Below the pieces are notes generated by a model that saw only the letters and a list, made by a program, of their open reading frames with translations, did no database searches and was not told the origin of the DNA. Below are positions 38,486-50,433 of a stretch of 64,000 bases of DNA, one piece after another (within the stretch, counting starts at the first letter, position 1; the number at the start of each line of letters is the position of its first letter). This DNA comes from Cannabis sativa (Eukaryota > Streptophyta > Magnoliopsida > Rosales > Cannabaceae), in contig NC_083610.1 in the NCBI RefSeq assembly GCF_029168945.1, positions 50,733,429 to 50,797,428 of the forward strand, read 5' to 3'. The translations under genes and the position numbers were made by a program.

Positions 38486-39716
38486 TAGTGTCATGCATTT
38501 GTTCTGTTAAAGGGTGATCATGGTCACTCACCTCTTGTTCACCAGTGAGGAGATCTTTGTGTTTGATGGAAGATGATGCTTCCGTGGCTGTAGGAAAATC
38601 AAATGGGGGAACTGTACCAATAGAATTAGAGTTGTTGTTCTGAGTGAATCGAGTGAAAGGCACAAAAGGCAAGTTAGGCCAAGCTGCATTATGTATTATT
38701 ACTTGTTTTTCTGGGGCATAGTTTTTTAGAAACCCATGTTTAAAAGGAAACTCAGTTTCATTGAATGTTACATTTCTTGAAATGTATATTCTCCCTGTGG
38801 AACTAAGACACTTATATCCTTTATGAGTTGTGTTGTACCCACAATTTTCACACTTGAGTGAATGAAACTGAAATTTGTGTCTTTGGTAGGGTCTAATACA
38901 AGGGAAGCAAGCTAAACCAAAAACTTTAAACAAGGAATAGTCTGGTTTGTTAAGGAATAAGGTCTCAAAGGGAGATTTGAGTTGCAAAATAGGAGTTGAC
39001 AGTCTATTGATAAGATAGACTGCTATCTGAAATGCATCAACCCAGAATTGTGCCAAGAGAGTTAGGCCCATGTCTACTATGTGCCTGTGTTTTCTCTCAG
39101 CTCTTCCATTTTGAGCTAAGGTATGAGGACAAGGTTGCTGAAAGTCAATGGCATTAGTTTTGACAATGCTAGCAAAGTCTTGAAATTCACCACCTGAATC
39201 TGTCCTAAGAGATTTAATCTTCCTATTAAATTAGTTTTTAGCTAAACCTTTAAATTGAATGAAAGCATCAAGGGCTTCATCTCTTATTTTCAGTGGATAC
39301 AACCATGTGTACCTACTGAAGTCATTAAGAAAATGAATGAAATTTATATTGGAAGCAATTGGGGATGGTCCCCAAAGATCTGTGTGGATTAGCTCTAGGA
39401 CTCTAGTTGCTCTAGAATTTTACATCTTAAATGGAAGAGCATGAGACTTTCTAAATTGACATGAGAAATGTAAAGCTTCATTACTTAAAACAAGTACATT
39501 AGATGAGATTAAAACATGTTTTAAGATTCTAGCTGAAGGATGGCCTAATCTCCTATGCCACACATCATTTTTGGAAAGTATTGATTCATTACTGGGAATA
39601 TGAATAACTTTTTCTTTTTGTAAAACAGGAACTCCTATCAACTTAGGGCTACTGGTTTGATGACTTGAAATGAAATGGGAATTCGACTTGACTGCTGGAG
39701 TGTTGAGTTGGTACAA
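38486..39716 (-). pseudogene. Integrase of copia element B
   Basis: Minus-strand pieces. 39420-39716 has the HHCC start (VWHRRLGHPSARILKHVL). The middle (39070-39420) carries the core with HTDLWGPSP, SLRTDSGGEF and NGRAERKHRH, so the D, D and E residues are all readable, but with stops at about 39420 and 39233. 38486-39071 has AVYLINRLSTP, SPFETLF and FGLACFPCIRPY, then the linker up to the C LTR. It continues at 36587. Confidence 0.87.
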
Positions 39717-41205
39717 TCCATCTCTAAGAGTCCCTTAAAGCACCACTTTCCTTGTTACTTTGTTCTTCACAAAACAACAATTAGAGTGAAATTCAACAAA
39801 AGACATTATTGTCACGGATTAATTTAGACACAATGATAAGATTTTTAGCAATTTTAAGTACATGTAACAGTGCATTTAGCACCAAAGGAAAATCAGATTC
39901 AGTCTGTAAAGAGCCAGATCCAATAAGTGAGATATTGATTTGATTACCATCACCTATTGTTTAATTTTTCCTTACCACCATACTCTATTTTTTGGGTTTA
40001 CTGCTGAAGTGATGTGGTTGCTAGCACTTGAATCTGCATACTAAACATCACTATCCACTACCTCAAGGGAAGCAACAAAGACAGTGTGACCTCCTCCTAT
40101 TTGAGAAGTCTAATGAACATTTGGATCTTGACCCATGTAAGCTTCATCATACCTATTGTAGCAATAGGCTGCAGAGTGGCCATACTTGTCAGACACTTGG
40201 CAAGTTGGCTTAGAGTTGCTAAACCTTCCTCTTCCTCTGCCTCTTGAACCACCTCCCTACCATTGTTATGACCATAACCACCTAGATTTTCCTGATGTGG
40301 AAAGAACTGACCTCTGTCTCTTCCCTGTGACTGTCCTGTTGGTTTTGCAGCAAGATTAGCAGAAGGACCATAGGTAGAGCCATTAGTTCCTTGATCTGTC
40401 AATTTGGTGTGCCCTGAGACTTGTAATCTCTCAAGTTTGCTGTCAAAGCTCAGCAAAGTATCCTGCAATTCCTCCCGTGACATATGAGTTCTTTCAATTT
40501 GAACAAATATGGGTAAGTACTCAACACCCAAACCAGAAGTAACATTAGAGATTAGATGACTTTCAGGGTTAGGGTCACCAGCTAGAGCCAAACTATCAAA
40601 CTACATTTTCTTTTGCCTTAAGTATTCAGACATAGAGGTGTTACCTTTCTTAGTTGTCTAAATAAGAGTTCTGGTATCATCTAGCTTGGCCCTTGAGTGT
40701 GCACCATACAGATTCTCCAAAGCATTCCAAAGAGCTCTTGATGAGCCACATCCCACTACCTCAGTGGCTATGGTTTCAGTCGTAGAGCTATAGATCCAAC
40801 CCATGAGTAGCTGATCACTAACAATCCACTGCTCATAGTCTAGATTTTGGTGTAGCTCAAATTTAGATTAGCCTTTTGGTGTTGCAATCTCAACTGTTAT
40901 GAGCTCAGGGGGACACACACAACTACCATTGATGAAACCATCAAGTCTATGCCCTCTAATGATTGTAGAAACCATAGTTTTCCACAATGTGTAGTTATTC
41001 CGATCCAACTTGAGTGAAAATGGTTGCTTAAGAGTGTTGAACGGTTGGGTATAATTGATGGCTGGATTGTTTCCATGGCTGGTATAGGGTCTTGCTCCAG
41101 CTGATGCAGGAGTTGCATGAATGGGATTTCTAGGTCTCTGGTTGTTGGTCGGAGTAACAGGTGGTGGAGTTTGAGATTGGTCTGTCAACATTGTAAATGA
41201 CGATC
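39717..41205 (-). pseudogene. Gag and protease region of copia element B
   Basis: The start lies near 41190 (MLTDQSQTPPPVTPTNNQR). The gag core has LKLDRNNYTLWKTMVSTIIR and HRLDGFINGS, typical of plant copia gag. A stop near 40868 is followed by conserved gag blocks, and the piece 40097-40591 includes LISNVTSGLGVEYLPI and a Gly/Arg-rich tail. Between about 39717 and 40096 the protease is too decayed to read. Confidence 0.82.
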
Positions 41206-41220
41206 TTGGCTCTGATACCA
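41206..41220 (-). promoter_or_regulatory. Primer-binding site of copia element B
   Basis: On the minus strand TGGTATCAGAGCCAA matches the initiator-Met tRNA complement used by most plant copia elements. It lies right after the short LTR. Confidence 0.9.
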
Positions 41221-41221
41221 A

Positions 41222-41459
41222 TTTTAATTTTTAAACAAAATGAAATTGATAAATCTCAGCTTATTTTACTATGAGCTCGACCCTTTCATTTATAGCAAAA
41301 CAGAAGAATATTATAATCAATAGAAATGTGCCAACTGGCTTATACAGAAAGGATGGTACACTTTCTCTCATACAACGAATATACTAGAATCCAATAATTG
41401 AAGAAATGATTCTCTACATCAGTAGCACAAGCCGTCACACTGTAAGTTGGTTCTTAACA
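41222..41459 (-). repeat. Short 5' LTR of copia element B
   Basis: About 238 bp on the minus strand, starting TGTTAAGAACC at 41459 and reaching the primer-binding site. It contains a TATA box (GCTATAAATG). The inner end lacks a clear CA. The 3' LTR is not in the window. The border is inferred from motifs only. Confidence 0.65.
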
Positions 41460-41595
41460 TCTAGGAAGGCAAACATGGCTGCCCATGACATTGCTAATTG
41501 GAGACTTTCTAATTCTGTTTTTGGATTTTATAATTTTTGAGAGGTGAATTCTCATACTATCAACATTGTTCTTTCAAATTATTGAAATTTTTGAG

Positions 41596-41629
<34 letters not shown>
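41460..41629 (+). pseudogene. LINE 3' end fragment with poly(A)
   Basis: On the plus strand KANMAAHDIANWRLSNSVF, the typical last block of the RNase H at the end of plant LINE ORF2, is followed by a stop near 41540, a short 3' UTR and 27 A residues (41603-41629). Its upstream part was separated by, or lost at, the insertion of element B at 41459/41460. Confidence 0.6.
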
Positions 41630-42683
41630 CTAAGTGGAAATGTTTATTAAAAAAAGAATGAAATAGGAAATATTTTGTACTTATTAAGTAAAAAAATAAA
41701 TAAAGAGTTCAGTCAATTGTCATCCCTCTCTCAAGTCGAGACATAAGATGGGATAAAAATGCTATTTTCGTGAATAATTTGTGGCCCACATGGTTGCGAT
41801 TGGCTAATTACTGTTGTGGATAACATTTCCTTTTTTCACTTTATATTTTTCTATTCTAATCTAAAATCTAATGTAATGGTAGAAAAGCAAAAAGCGATTT
41901 CAACGCCAGAAGAAAAGAGAAAATTAGCTGGTCTTTATGCCCCAACAGTTGCGCCCACATACTAGTACAAACAATGACACATATTACTACTTTCTGACAT
42001 TTATTATCAACTGTTTCATATAAAGATAAAACAAACTTCACTTTATCAATCAATTCAAACCAGTTTTCCTTTTTCTTGTACACAGATTATATCGTTCAAA
42101 ACGCCTATACTAAGTTGAAAAAACATTAAACCAGCTCATTTGCACATGCTCATATTACCCTAGAAACATGACTCGATTTCAATTATGAACATATCATGCC
42201 ATCCGTGGTCGAAGAAAACAACCCATTTCAGAATCAAACATTACCCAACAATTCCCACTTGAAATGCAATTAAAGGGAGAGAGTGAGTTGAAAGCTAATC
42301 TACTACAAAAGTAACTAAATCCCCTGTTCACTGTTTCCAACGACATTTTTTTTTTCTTACAAAAGAATTTATCCAAAAACGAAAGAATGAAAATAAAGTT
42401 GAAAAGAAAAAAAAAAGTGAAACCTAAATAGTGAAAAGAAATCACCATTTTACCCCAAAACTAAGGAATTCTTTTTTCCATAATTATCACAACCTTTTTT
42501 TTCTTCTTGTTGGGGTTTCTGGTATTTGGTGAAGCAGATCAAAGTGTGGAGGGCTAGCATCTCAAACTCCCTCTAAATGTTCCGAGTCAACTGTACTTGA
42601 GTTGAGAACGTTGACCACTCATGCTTTGTATTATCATTTATATATATATTTCTACTTAAAAATGTCCCTAATTCATGTTATGT
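41630..42683. other. Intergenic region and 3' UTR of the CSLC gene
   Basis: No coding region is recognised. The part nearest 42683 (minus strand) is the 3' UTR of the CSLC gene; its end cannot be fixed. Short homopolymer runs occur at 42350 and 42405-42415. Confidence 0.5.
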
Positions 42684-45280
42684 TCACTGAACTTGCTCTC
42701 CAATTAAGTCAAGACCAACCAGAAGAAAAGCTATACCCTGAAAGAGCAAGAAGTAGAAATGAATACCCTGAGCAGAGAGCAAGCTTCTTGCTGATGCTGC
42801 AAGTAAAAGGAAGGCCAAAGCCAATTCTTTTGTATACATCCTATTGTGTTTCGACTTCTTCTTCTTAGAGGCCTTTTCATCATGCTGTTTGATTTCTTCC
42901 TTCATATCATTAAGGTCCGGAACTGAGACCCCTCTTTGATGCTTCAGCTCTTTCTCAACCAAAGAGGTGAGATCACCTTCTGATGAGCGGCCAGACTTCT
43001 TTGTCACAACCCACTCGTAAGCACTGCCAAGCTGGAATAGCCCCGAGATCATGGCGTTGAACTTGGTCACTGACATAGTGTTCTCAAAAAGAAGGTAAGG
43101 GACAATGAAAGGGAATGATTTGGGAGCTGGGAGGATATTGAGAAAGGACATGGTAGCGGGGATATAACACACAATCCATGCTGGGAGCTGAGCCTCTGGA
43201 ATGAACATTGTCATTGGGAGAATAATGCAAAAAAGTGTGAAGGAGTAAAAGGGCAATATCAGTTTTCTGAGAAGAAAGAAGAGGAATATCAAATTGAACT
43301 TCTTCCAAAAGCTGATCTGTAAAAAAAGAAAAAAAGAATGTATTAGAAACAGTTTAGGAATCTATAAGGAATCTAAGTAAAGACAAGCCAAACTCCCAAA
43401 ATTGCATAAATTTAACTCTAGAATAGTGAAGACAAACCTTTGACTTGATTATATCAGGCAAGCAAAGCCTAAACAGCTGCATAGGCCCTGAATGCCATCT
43501 GTGTTGTTGTTTCCTATAAGCTTCATAGGATTCGGGTAATTCACACTGGCACTGAAAATTTGGATAGAAAAAGACACCAGGAGTTAAGTTGTGCCCAAAC
43601 CAAATGAAGAAAATGAAAAAGCAGCCATAGATCAAAGCCTAAAGAAGTAAAAACTACTAAAAGTAAAATACAAGACAAATACCTCAACATCGTTGAGAAA
43701 GATGAATTTCCAGCCATGAAGATGAGCACGAACAGCAATGTCCATGTCTTCAACAGTAGTTCTCTCCAACCATCCACCAGAATCCTCCAAGGCCTTAATT
43801 CTCCACACACCAGCCGTCCCATTAAACCCAAAGAAGTTAATTAAGCAACCATTCACTTGCTGCTCTACCTCAAAGTGGAACGCTAAATTAATGTTCTGTA
43901 ACCTTGTGAGTAAGTTCTCATCCTTGTTCACAAAGGACCATCTTGCCTGAACCAGACCAAGTTCCTCGTTATCCTGTTAGAATGACCAGTAAGTATATTC
44001 AAGTCAGTTTATTAATGGTATGATAATTTGGCCTTTTCTTAACCCCTAGAACAGTAAGTATGTAAATTTATTTATGGCAGAAGTAAAATAAATAAAGGGT
44101 ACCTTGAAGTGAGGAACTGTTTTCATAAGAAAATCAGAGGTGGGCTGAAAATCGGCATCAAAAATGGCGACGAACTCATAGTCTCTAACATAGTTGCAAT
44201 TCATGGCAGACTTAAGATTACCAGCCTTGTAACCATCTCTAAGCACTCTATGCCGATATACAATGCGGGCACCCTGACGTTGCCATTTATTGACCTCTTC
44301 TTTGATAAGTGTTTGAGCTATTGGGTCATCCGAATCATCAAGAACTTGAATTAGCATCTTTGACTTTGGCCAGTCTAAGTTGCAAACAGCACCAATCGAT
44401 TGCTGATAAACCTGAATTTTCAAAACATTGTACGTAAGACACAACAGTCTCCACAAACATTTAATAATCATAGAGAAGCTTTACTTGAGGATTCAAATTT
44501 GCTTACCTCCTTTTCATTGCACATGGGGATCTGCACAAGGACCATAGGGAAGTAACCATTCTCTCCAGTTTCAAGATCCAATACACCATTCTTAGGAACA
44601 GGTTTGATCTTCTTTAAGCGGATCCAGAAGCAACCCAAGCAGAGGAGTAGCCTATCCAAGCTCTGGATAAGGAACAGGACAATACAAGCATTAGCCAAGA
44701 ACTGCAGAGGAGGAGCGAGATACTCAACCCGAACGAAAACCCACTTGAAATAAACCCAATCGAAAGCACCCTTGACCCCAAGTTGTGCATTCCACAAGTA
44801 CTGCAATTGAAGGTTCGAAGCCCCAAAATGCCATCCCTTAAAGTATGCCGCTACTTCAAACCCAAGCATAAGCAAAGACAACCACAGAAACACCTTAATA
44901 CAACCATAAAACCGGCTTTTCACAGCCGGGTTCTCTGTTTCCCGACGTCCACGGCCACCGGCGTCTCTATCATGCTCAGTGTCCGTACGACCCGAGGCTA
45001 AACGGCGTCGTACAACGGCGGCGAGGCCGAACATTGCAGAAGCAATGGAAGTTAAGCAACCGGCGGCTCTGTGGGCCTTGAGGAGGAGGACCCAAGTGAG
45101 CTGCTTGGCGTTTCTGCTCCGGCCCTTGTCACGGGCCCGAACCGGTGAGTCGGCCATGAGGAAGTCATCATCGATCGGACCCTCCAGCTCGACCATGGAC
45201 CAGTTTGGATTCTCCATCTTGACAACCACCGGCGTACCTCGCCGGCTGTCCTTTGCCCACCAATCAAACGACGGTGCCAT
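42684..45280 (-). CDS. CSLC12: Cellulose synthase-like protein C (CSLC12-type xyloglucan glucan synthase)
   Basis: Golgi-membrane family 2 glycosyltransferase that makes the beta-1,4-glucan backbone of xyloglucan from UDP-glucose. Five exons, all GT-AG: 44507-45280, 44103-44411, 43683-43973, 43438-43551 and 42684-43316; introns of 95, 129, 131 and 121 bp, all in phase 0. The product is 706 residues, as expected for CSLC12 (about 700). N-terminus [20 protein letters not shown] and [16 protein letters not shown] are diagnostic of this subgroup. Membrane segments lie at about 120-145 and 195-230 and in the last 210 residues. Catalytic motifs: DDSDD (283-287), DAD (343-345), TVEDMD with Asp437, and QQHRW (473-477), all intact. 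The start is the first ATG and matches the family N-terminus. No frame damage. The CSLC12 rather than CSLC5/6 assignment rests on remembered family sequence. Confidence 0.96.
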
Positions 45281-45600
45281 TGTTAACGTCTGATCTCAAA
45301 AACAAAAACTCTTTTCTTTTTCTGGGTTTTCTATTGTAGACCGAATCCCTTCTTCTTTCTTCTTCCCCTGGTTTCAAGGCTATCAAGCCGGTTGAATGTT
45401 TGTAACAAAACCCCAGAAAAGGCTACGACTTTGATCTCATTGTCAGAGAACGATACCAGAAAAACGGAAAGAGAGACGCGTGGAGAAGAAAGCCGAGCAA
45501 AACGTCTCTAAATCATGGTGACATTGGTAGATAATTTATACGAGAAAAGCTCTTCTAGAAAAAGAGAGAGAGAGAGAGAGAATAAGAGAGCAGTGTGTGA
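45281..45600 (-). promoter_or_regulatory. 5' UTR and core promoter of the CSLC gene
   Basis: On the minus strand TATAAATTAT (45531-45540) is the best TATA box, placing the start near 45500 and giving a 5' UTR of about 220 bp. A (CT)n tract (45560-45584 on this strand) lies just upstream, common in plant core promoters. The leader holds a six-codon upstream ORF including its stop (45423-45440). No start site can be proven from sequence. Confidence 0.4.
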
Positions 45601-46482
45601 GTTTGAAGAAGAGGAGATTTGGTTGTGGAGGATTTAAGTCCAAAATCAGCTCTCATTCAATTACAGCTTGCAAAGGGGGTGTAATAATAAGAAGCCGAAA
45701 GAAAGAGAGATTGGTAACAGCTCAACACGTCTTTGATTTTTGATTCTGAAAAAACAAACAAATTTAAATTTATATTATTAAAAAAATAAAACAGAAAACA
45801 AAAAAATGGGGGGAAACAAATAATAATTCTAACAAAAAATAAAAACATACACGGACACCACGTTCTTAGGTCACATCACTAATTTTTCGTATTTGATTTT
45901 TTTTTACTGGTTTACATACCAACAACGCCACCGGATTTTCTTACACCATAATGCTTCATATATATATTTTAAAATAAAACAACTATATATATGACTAATA
46001 ATATTTTATCCCATTCAAACATATATATATTATGATACATGGGTCTAGGTTTTAAAGGACAGAGAGACAATAAATGATACTGTACAAAATCATGTAAATA
46101 AATAAATAAAATCACACGCACTGATGATACGCAATTTTCCTTTCTTTTTTTAATTAATTTTCCTTTCTACCTACTCTTTTAAACTAGCCATAAATAAAAT
46201 CAAATAAAACCCAGAAATGTAAGCCCTATCCCTGGTTATTTTCCTTCTCTTGTTCTCTAATAAAATATATATATATATATTTAGAAAAATCAAAAGAGAA
46301 TTGTTCATAGAAAAAATCAAGAGAATTAATACACCTTGAGTTATTTTTATTTTTCAGAAAACGGAAACCATTATTTATTTGTCCTTTCTTTTTAGGATGA
46401 CTTGGTCTTTCGTGGTCTTATCCCTTGTAAGGTGATGTTTAGTTTAAGGGTTCGGCCAAACTCTCAATAATTTTATTTTTAT
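45601..46482. other. Upstream intergenic region of the CSLC gene
   Basis: AT-rich, with several short (AT)n runs near 45958, 46022 and 46266. It presumably holds the distal promoter of the CSLC gene. No gene or repeat family is recognised. Confidence 0.4.
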
Positions 46483-47655
<1,173 letters not shown>

Positions 47656-47666
47656 GCAAAGTAAAA

Positions 47667-48511
47667 TGTTATAGTGAGATTTCTCTCACCTAGAAACTCG
47701 AGACCAGACCCCTATTTAGAGGACACGTATACTCAGATTTCCCAAAGAAAGCTGAGATGTCCCTGAGGGACTCCTCGAAGTTTTAAACCTCGCTTAAGAT
47801 AGAATCAGCGAGAGGAAGTGAGCATGACCGAAGTCTAATCGCATCCAAGACAAGAGAGTAGCTCGCATACATCGAACTATATGCGAGTATCCTCCCCGTG
47901 TCCGTGTATAAACCAGGAGAACGACTCTCTGTAAATGCAAGTTGGTTCTAAGAACCCTGCAGCCTTGATAAACCAATATAGACTTGTATGCCTAGGTCCT
48001 ATCCGCCCGTCATGCGATGTCCACAAAAGGCGACTATCTAAGGACGCGGACATCCTAAACACGATAAACCCGCGAGTTTATCACCAGAATATGAACAGAC
48101 AACTCACAGATTTGGAAGACGCATACGTTGATGAACTTAGTAACTGCCGTTCATTTATTAATATAAACGTTGTTTAGTTAATTATTGTAATTCAATGTGT
48201 AAAAACGGATTGACAATGAATGCAATCCTTGTATAACTAATCGGACACCTGCTTTGTATATAAAGGGGTGATCCACCGTGAAATGGCACCTACGAAACTC
48301 TTACTACAGTGGACTAAGCAGACCGTGATCTGACTGAACCACTATAATTCTTTGTCTCATTGTTATTTCCAGTTTTTTGTTAATCATTTCTCATTCCCAG
48401 TTTGAGTACTCGCCATTCTAGGTTGAATACTCGCACTTGTTCTTCACGTAAATTTCTTCTTGTTACTAATAGTATCATATAATCTGGTGTTGCAAAATTC
48501 ACTCGACAACA
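47667..48511 (+). repeat. 5' LTR of the Tat element
   Basis: Starts TGTTATAGTGAG and ends TCGACAACA. A TATA box (TATATAAAG) lies at 48257-48265. The primer-binding site follows at once. Confidence 0.95.
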
Positions 48512-48530
48512 TTTGGCGCCGTCTGTGGGA
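48512..48530 (+). promoter_or_regulatory. Primer-binding site of the Tat element
   Basis: The sequence tttggcgccgtctgtggg directly after the LTR is the form typical of the Tat/Ogre branch. I do not name the tRNA because I cannot verify it. Confidence 0.8.
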
Positions 48531-48574
48531 AATCGAGAATTAGAATCTTATTCACTTCAAGTAAAAATACCATC

Positions 48575-50430
48575 ATGGCTGGAAATCAAACAAACGGAGG
48601 TGCTAACAACGGGTCCATCAACATTAGAATGATGAACGTACCGTTATCCGGAGCTGGAACACTGCCTGTGGACGTCGTTAATGGCGGAGTAGGGAGGAGC
48701 AACATCAGACCTCTCAACCTGTTCCCTGAAACAACTGACCCTCAAGTCGGGGACACGTCCACACCACCAGCAACCATGCATTTTCCCCCTGTCACTCCGG
48801 CAGTGGTATCCGAGGGAATCATCAAGCTTACCACTGATCAATATACTGCGATCCAGGACCAACTGCGTGCACTACAGGCCGAAGTGGATGGACAGAATCG
48901 GGCTCGACGCCCCCCTCGAGTCCCTACTACTTGCACGGACAACCCTCAGGTAACGAATTCTAGACCTCGTAGTTACCGTGTTCGCAGGGAACGAAGAGCC
49001 AACCCTGAAGGTCTGGACCTGAATCATCCAACATCGAGAGACCAATCCGTGAGATATCCTAACCAAGGAACACAGACTAATGAAGATCCTGAGCGACGCA
49101 ATCCTCGCAATCGACCATCGAGAGATAACGACGCAGAATCAGCCTCTTCGTCATCACATGGTCGCACACCAAGTAGATACACAAGGTCCGGCTCTGTAGA
49201 AACGCAGCAGGGGGGACACTATCAGGTACATCGAGGTGATCTGCGTGATCACCTCAACGCAGTTTTCAGAGCGCGCTCTCGCACCCCCCATAACGAGGAA
49301 ACACTCCGTGATCCCTATGTGGGCGATCAGGGTATAAGCACTCACAATAACCCGCCTACCGCTCCGACTGCGACTACTGGGATCACTATCCCAGCGAACC
49401 GCGCCGCAGTAGTTGCGACTCCTGCAGTCGCAGCAGTCCCGACTCCTGTGGCTGGAGGGATTGACCAAAGCATGCTTCTGCAAGCTTTGAAAATGCTCGA
49501 GCAGCAACGAAAGCCCATATACAAGCTGCATGAGACCTCTCCCTTCACTACTGAAGTATGACAAGCCCAACTTCCCAAGGGATTTCATCTATCCAAATCC
49601 CTAAAGTATAAAGGTACCTCTAACCCTATAGATTATCTCGAAAAATTTAATACTATAATGGAAGTGGATCAGGTACCGCAACTTGTAAAATGTCGCATTC
49701 TTGCGGCAACGCTCGAGGAAAACGCCCATTATTGGTTTACCCAATTGTCTGAGGCTTCGATATCGACATGGGAAACCTTTGTCGACTTATTCCTCACGCA
49801 CTTCCAGGCCATGATGACCTATAGGCCACCTTATACAACTCTGGCCAATATCAAACAAGAACCCGGTGAGTCTTTACAAGACTATTTTAAACGGTTTAAT
49901 GCAGAAGTAACAAAAGTCGAGAAGGCTGCTGAGTCTTCGCTTGTTTGTATGTTGATAACAAGTATTTTGCCGAGGACCGACTTTTGGAAGGAGTTACAAG
50001 CTCGAAGACCAGAATCGCTAGTCGAATTCTTCGCCATGGCCGAACCCCATAAGAGAATCGAGAATTCTCTGGCAGAGTTGGAGAAGGGCAAGGATAAGCG
50101 CAAATCACCGATACCGCGATCAAGATCTCGCAGCCCCCAAGGGAAGAATTCCAGGGGCCGAAGCCCAAGAAGACGCAGCCCACAGAGACAGCGAAGTCCA
50201 AAGTTGGCCAAGTCTCCTCCCAAGAAGGAGTCCTCGCCGACGAGGAAGGGTGGATCGCGTTTTGTTAACTATACCGAACTCGCAGTGCCCCGAGACCATA
50301 TTTATGCAATCGAAGAAAGAAATGGAGTCTTCAAGAAGCCGCCCCCATCAGGGGAAATCGCGACAGAAGAGACCCCAAAAAATTCTGTAAGTACCACAAA
50401 GATAATGGTCATACCACCTTAGAATGTTGG
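48575..50430 (+). pseudogene. Gag of the Tat element
   Basis: The ATG at 48575 starts MAGNQTNGGANNGSINIRMM, a low-complexity Arg/Asn/Pro-rich N-terminus. A TGA at 49559-49561 (probably from CGA) interrupts it; the same frame continues through 49658-50422 with the retrotransposon gag core (ENAHYWFTQLSEASISTWET, ESLQDYFKRFNAEVTKVEKA) and a long Arg/Ser-rich basic stretch near 50110-50240. A frame change in an A-run near 50370 leads into the Tat zinc-binding block CKYHKDNGHTTLEC and joins the pol frame. Confidence 0.92.
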
Positions 50431-50433
50431 GTC

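Noticed and set aside
44979..45293. 104-codon plus-strand ORF opposite CSLC exon 1
   Set aside because: GC-rich shadow of the real coding exon; starts and ends without supporting features.
47794..48177. Short ORFs repeated at 58614-59000
   Set aside because: They are inside the two Tat LTRs, and similarity comes from LTR identity.
49154..49588. 144-codon minus-strand ORF
   Set aside because: Shadow of the Tat gag frame on the opposite strand, without recognisable domain.
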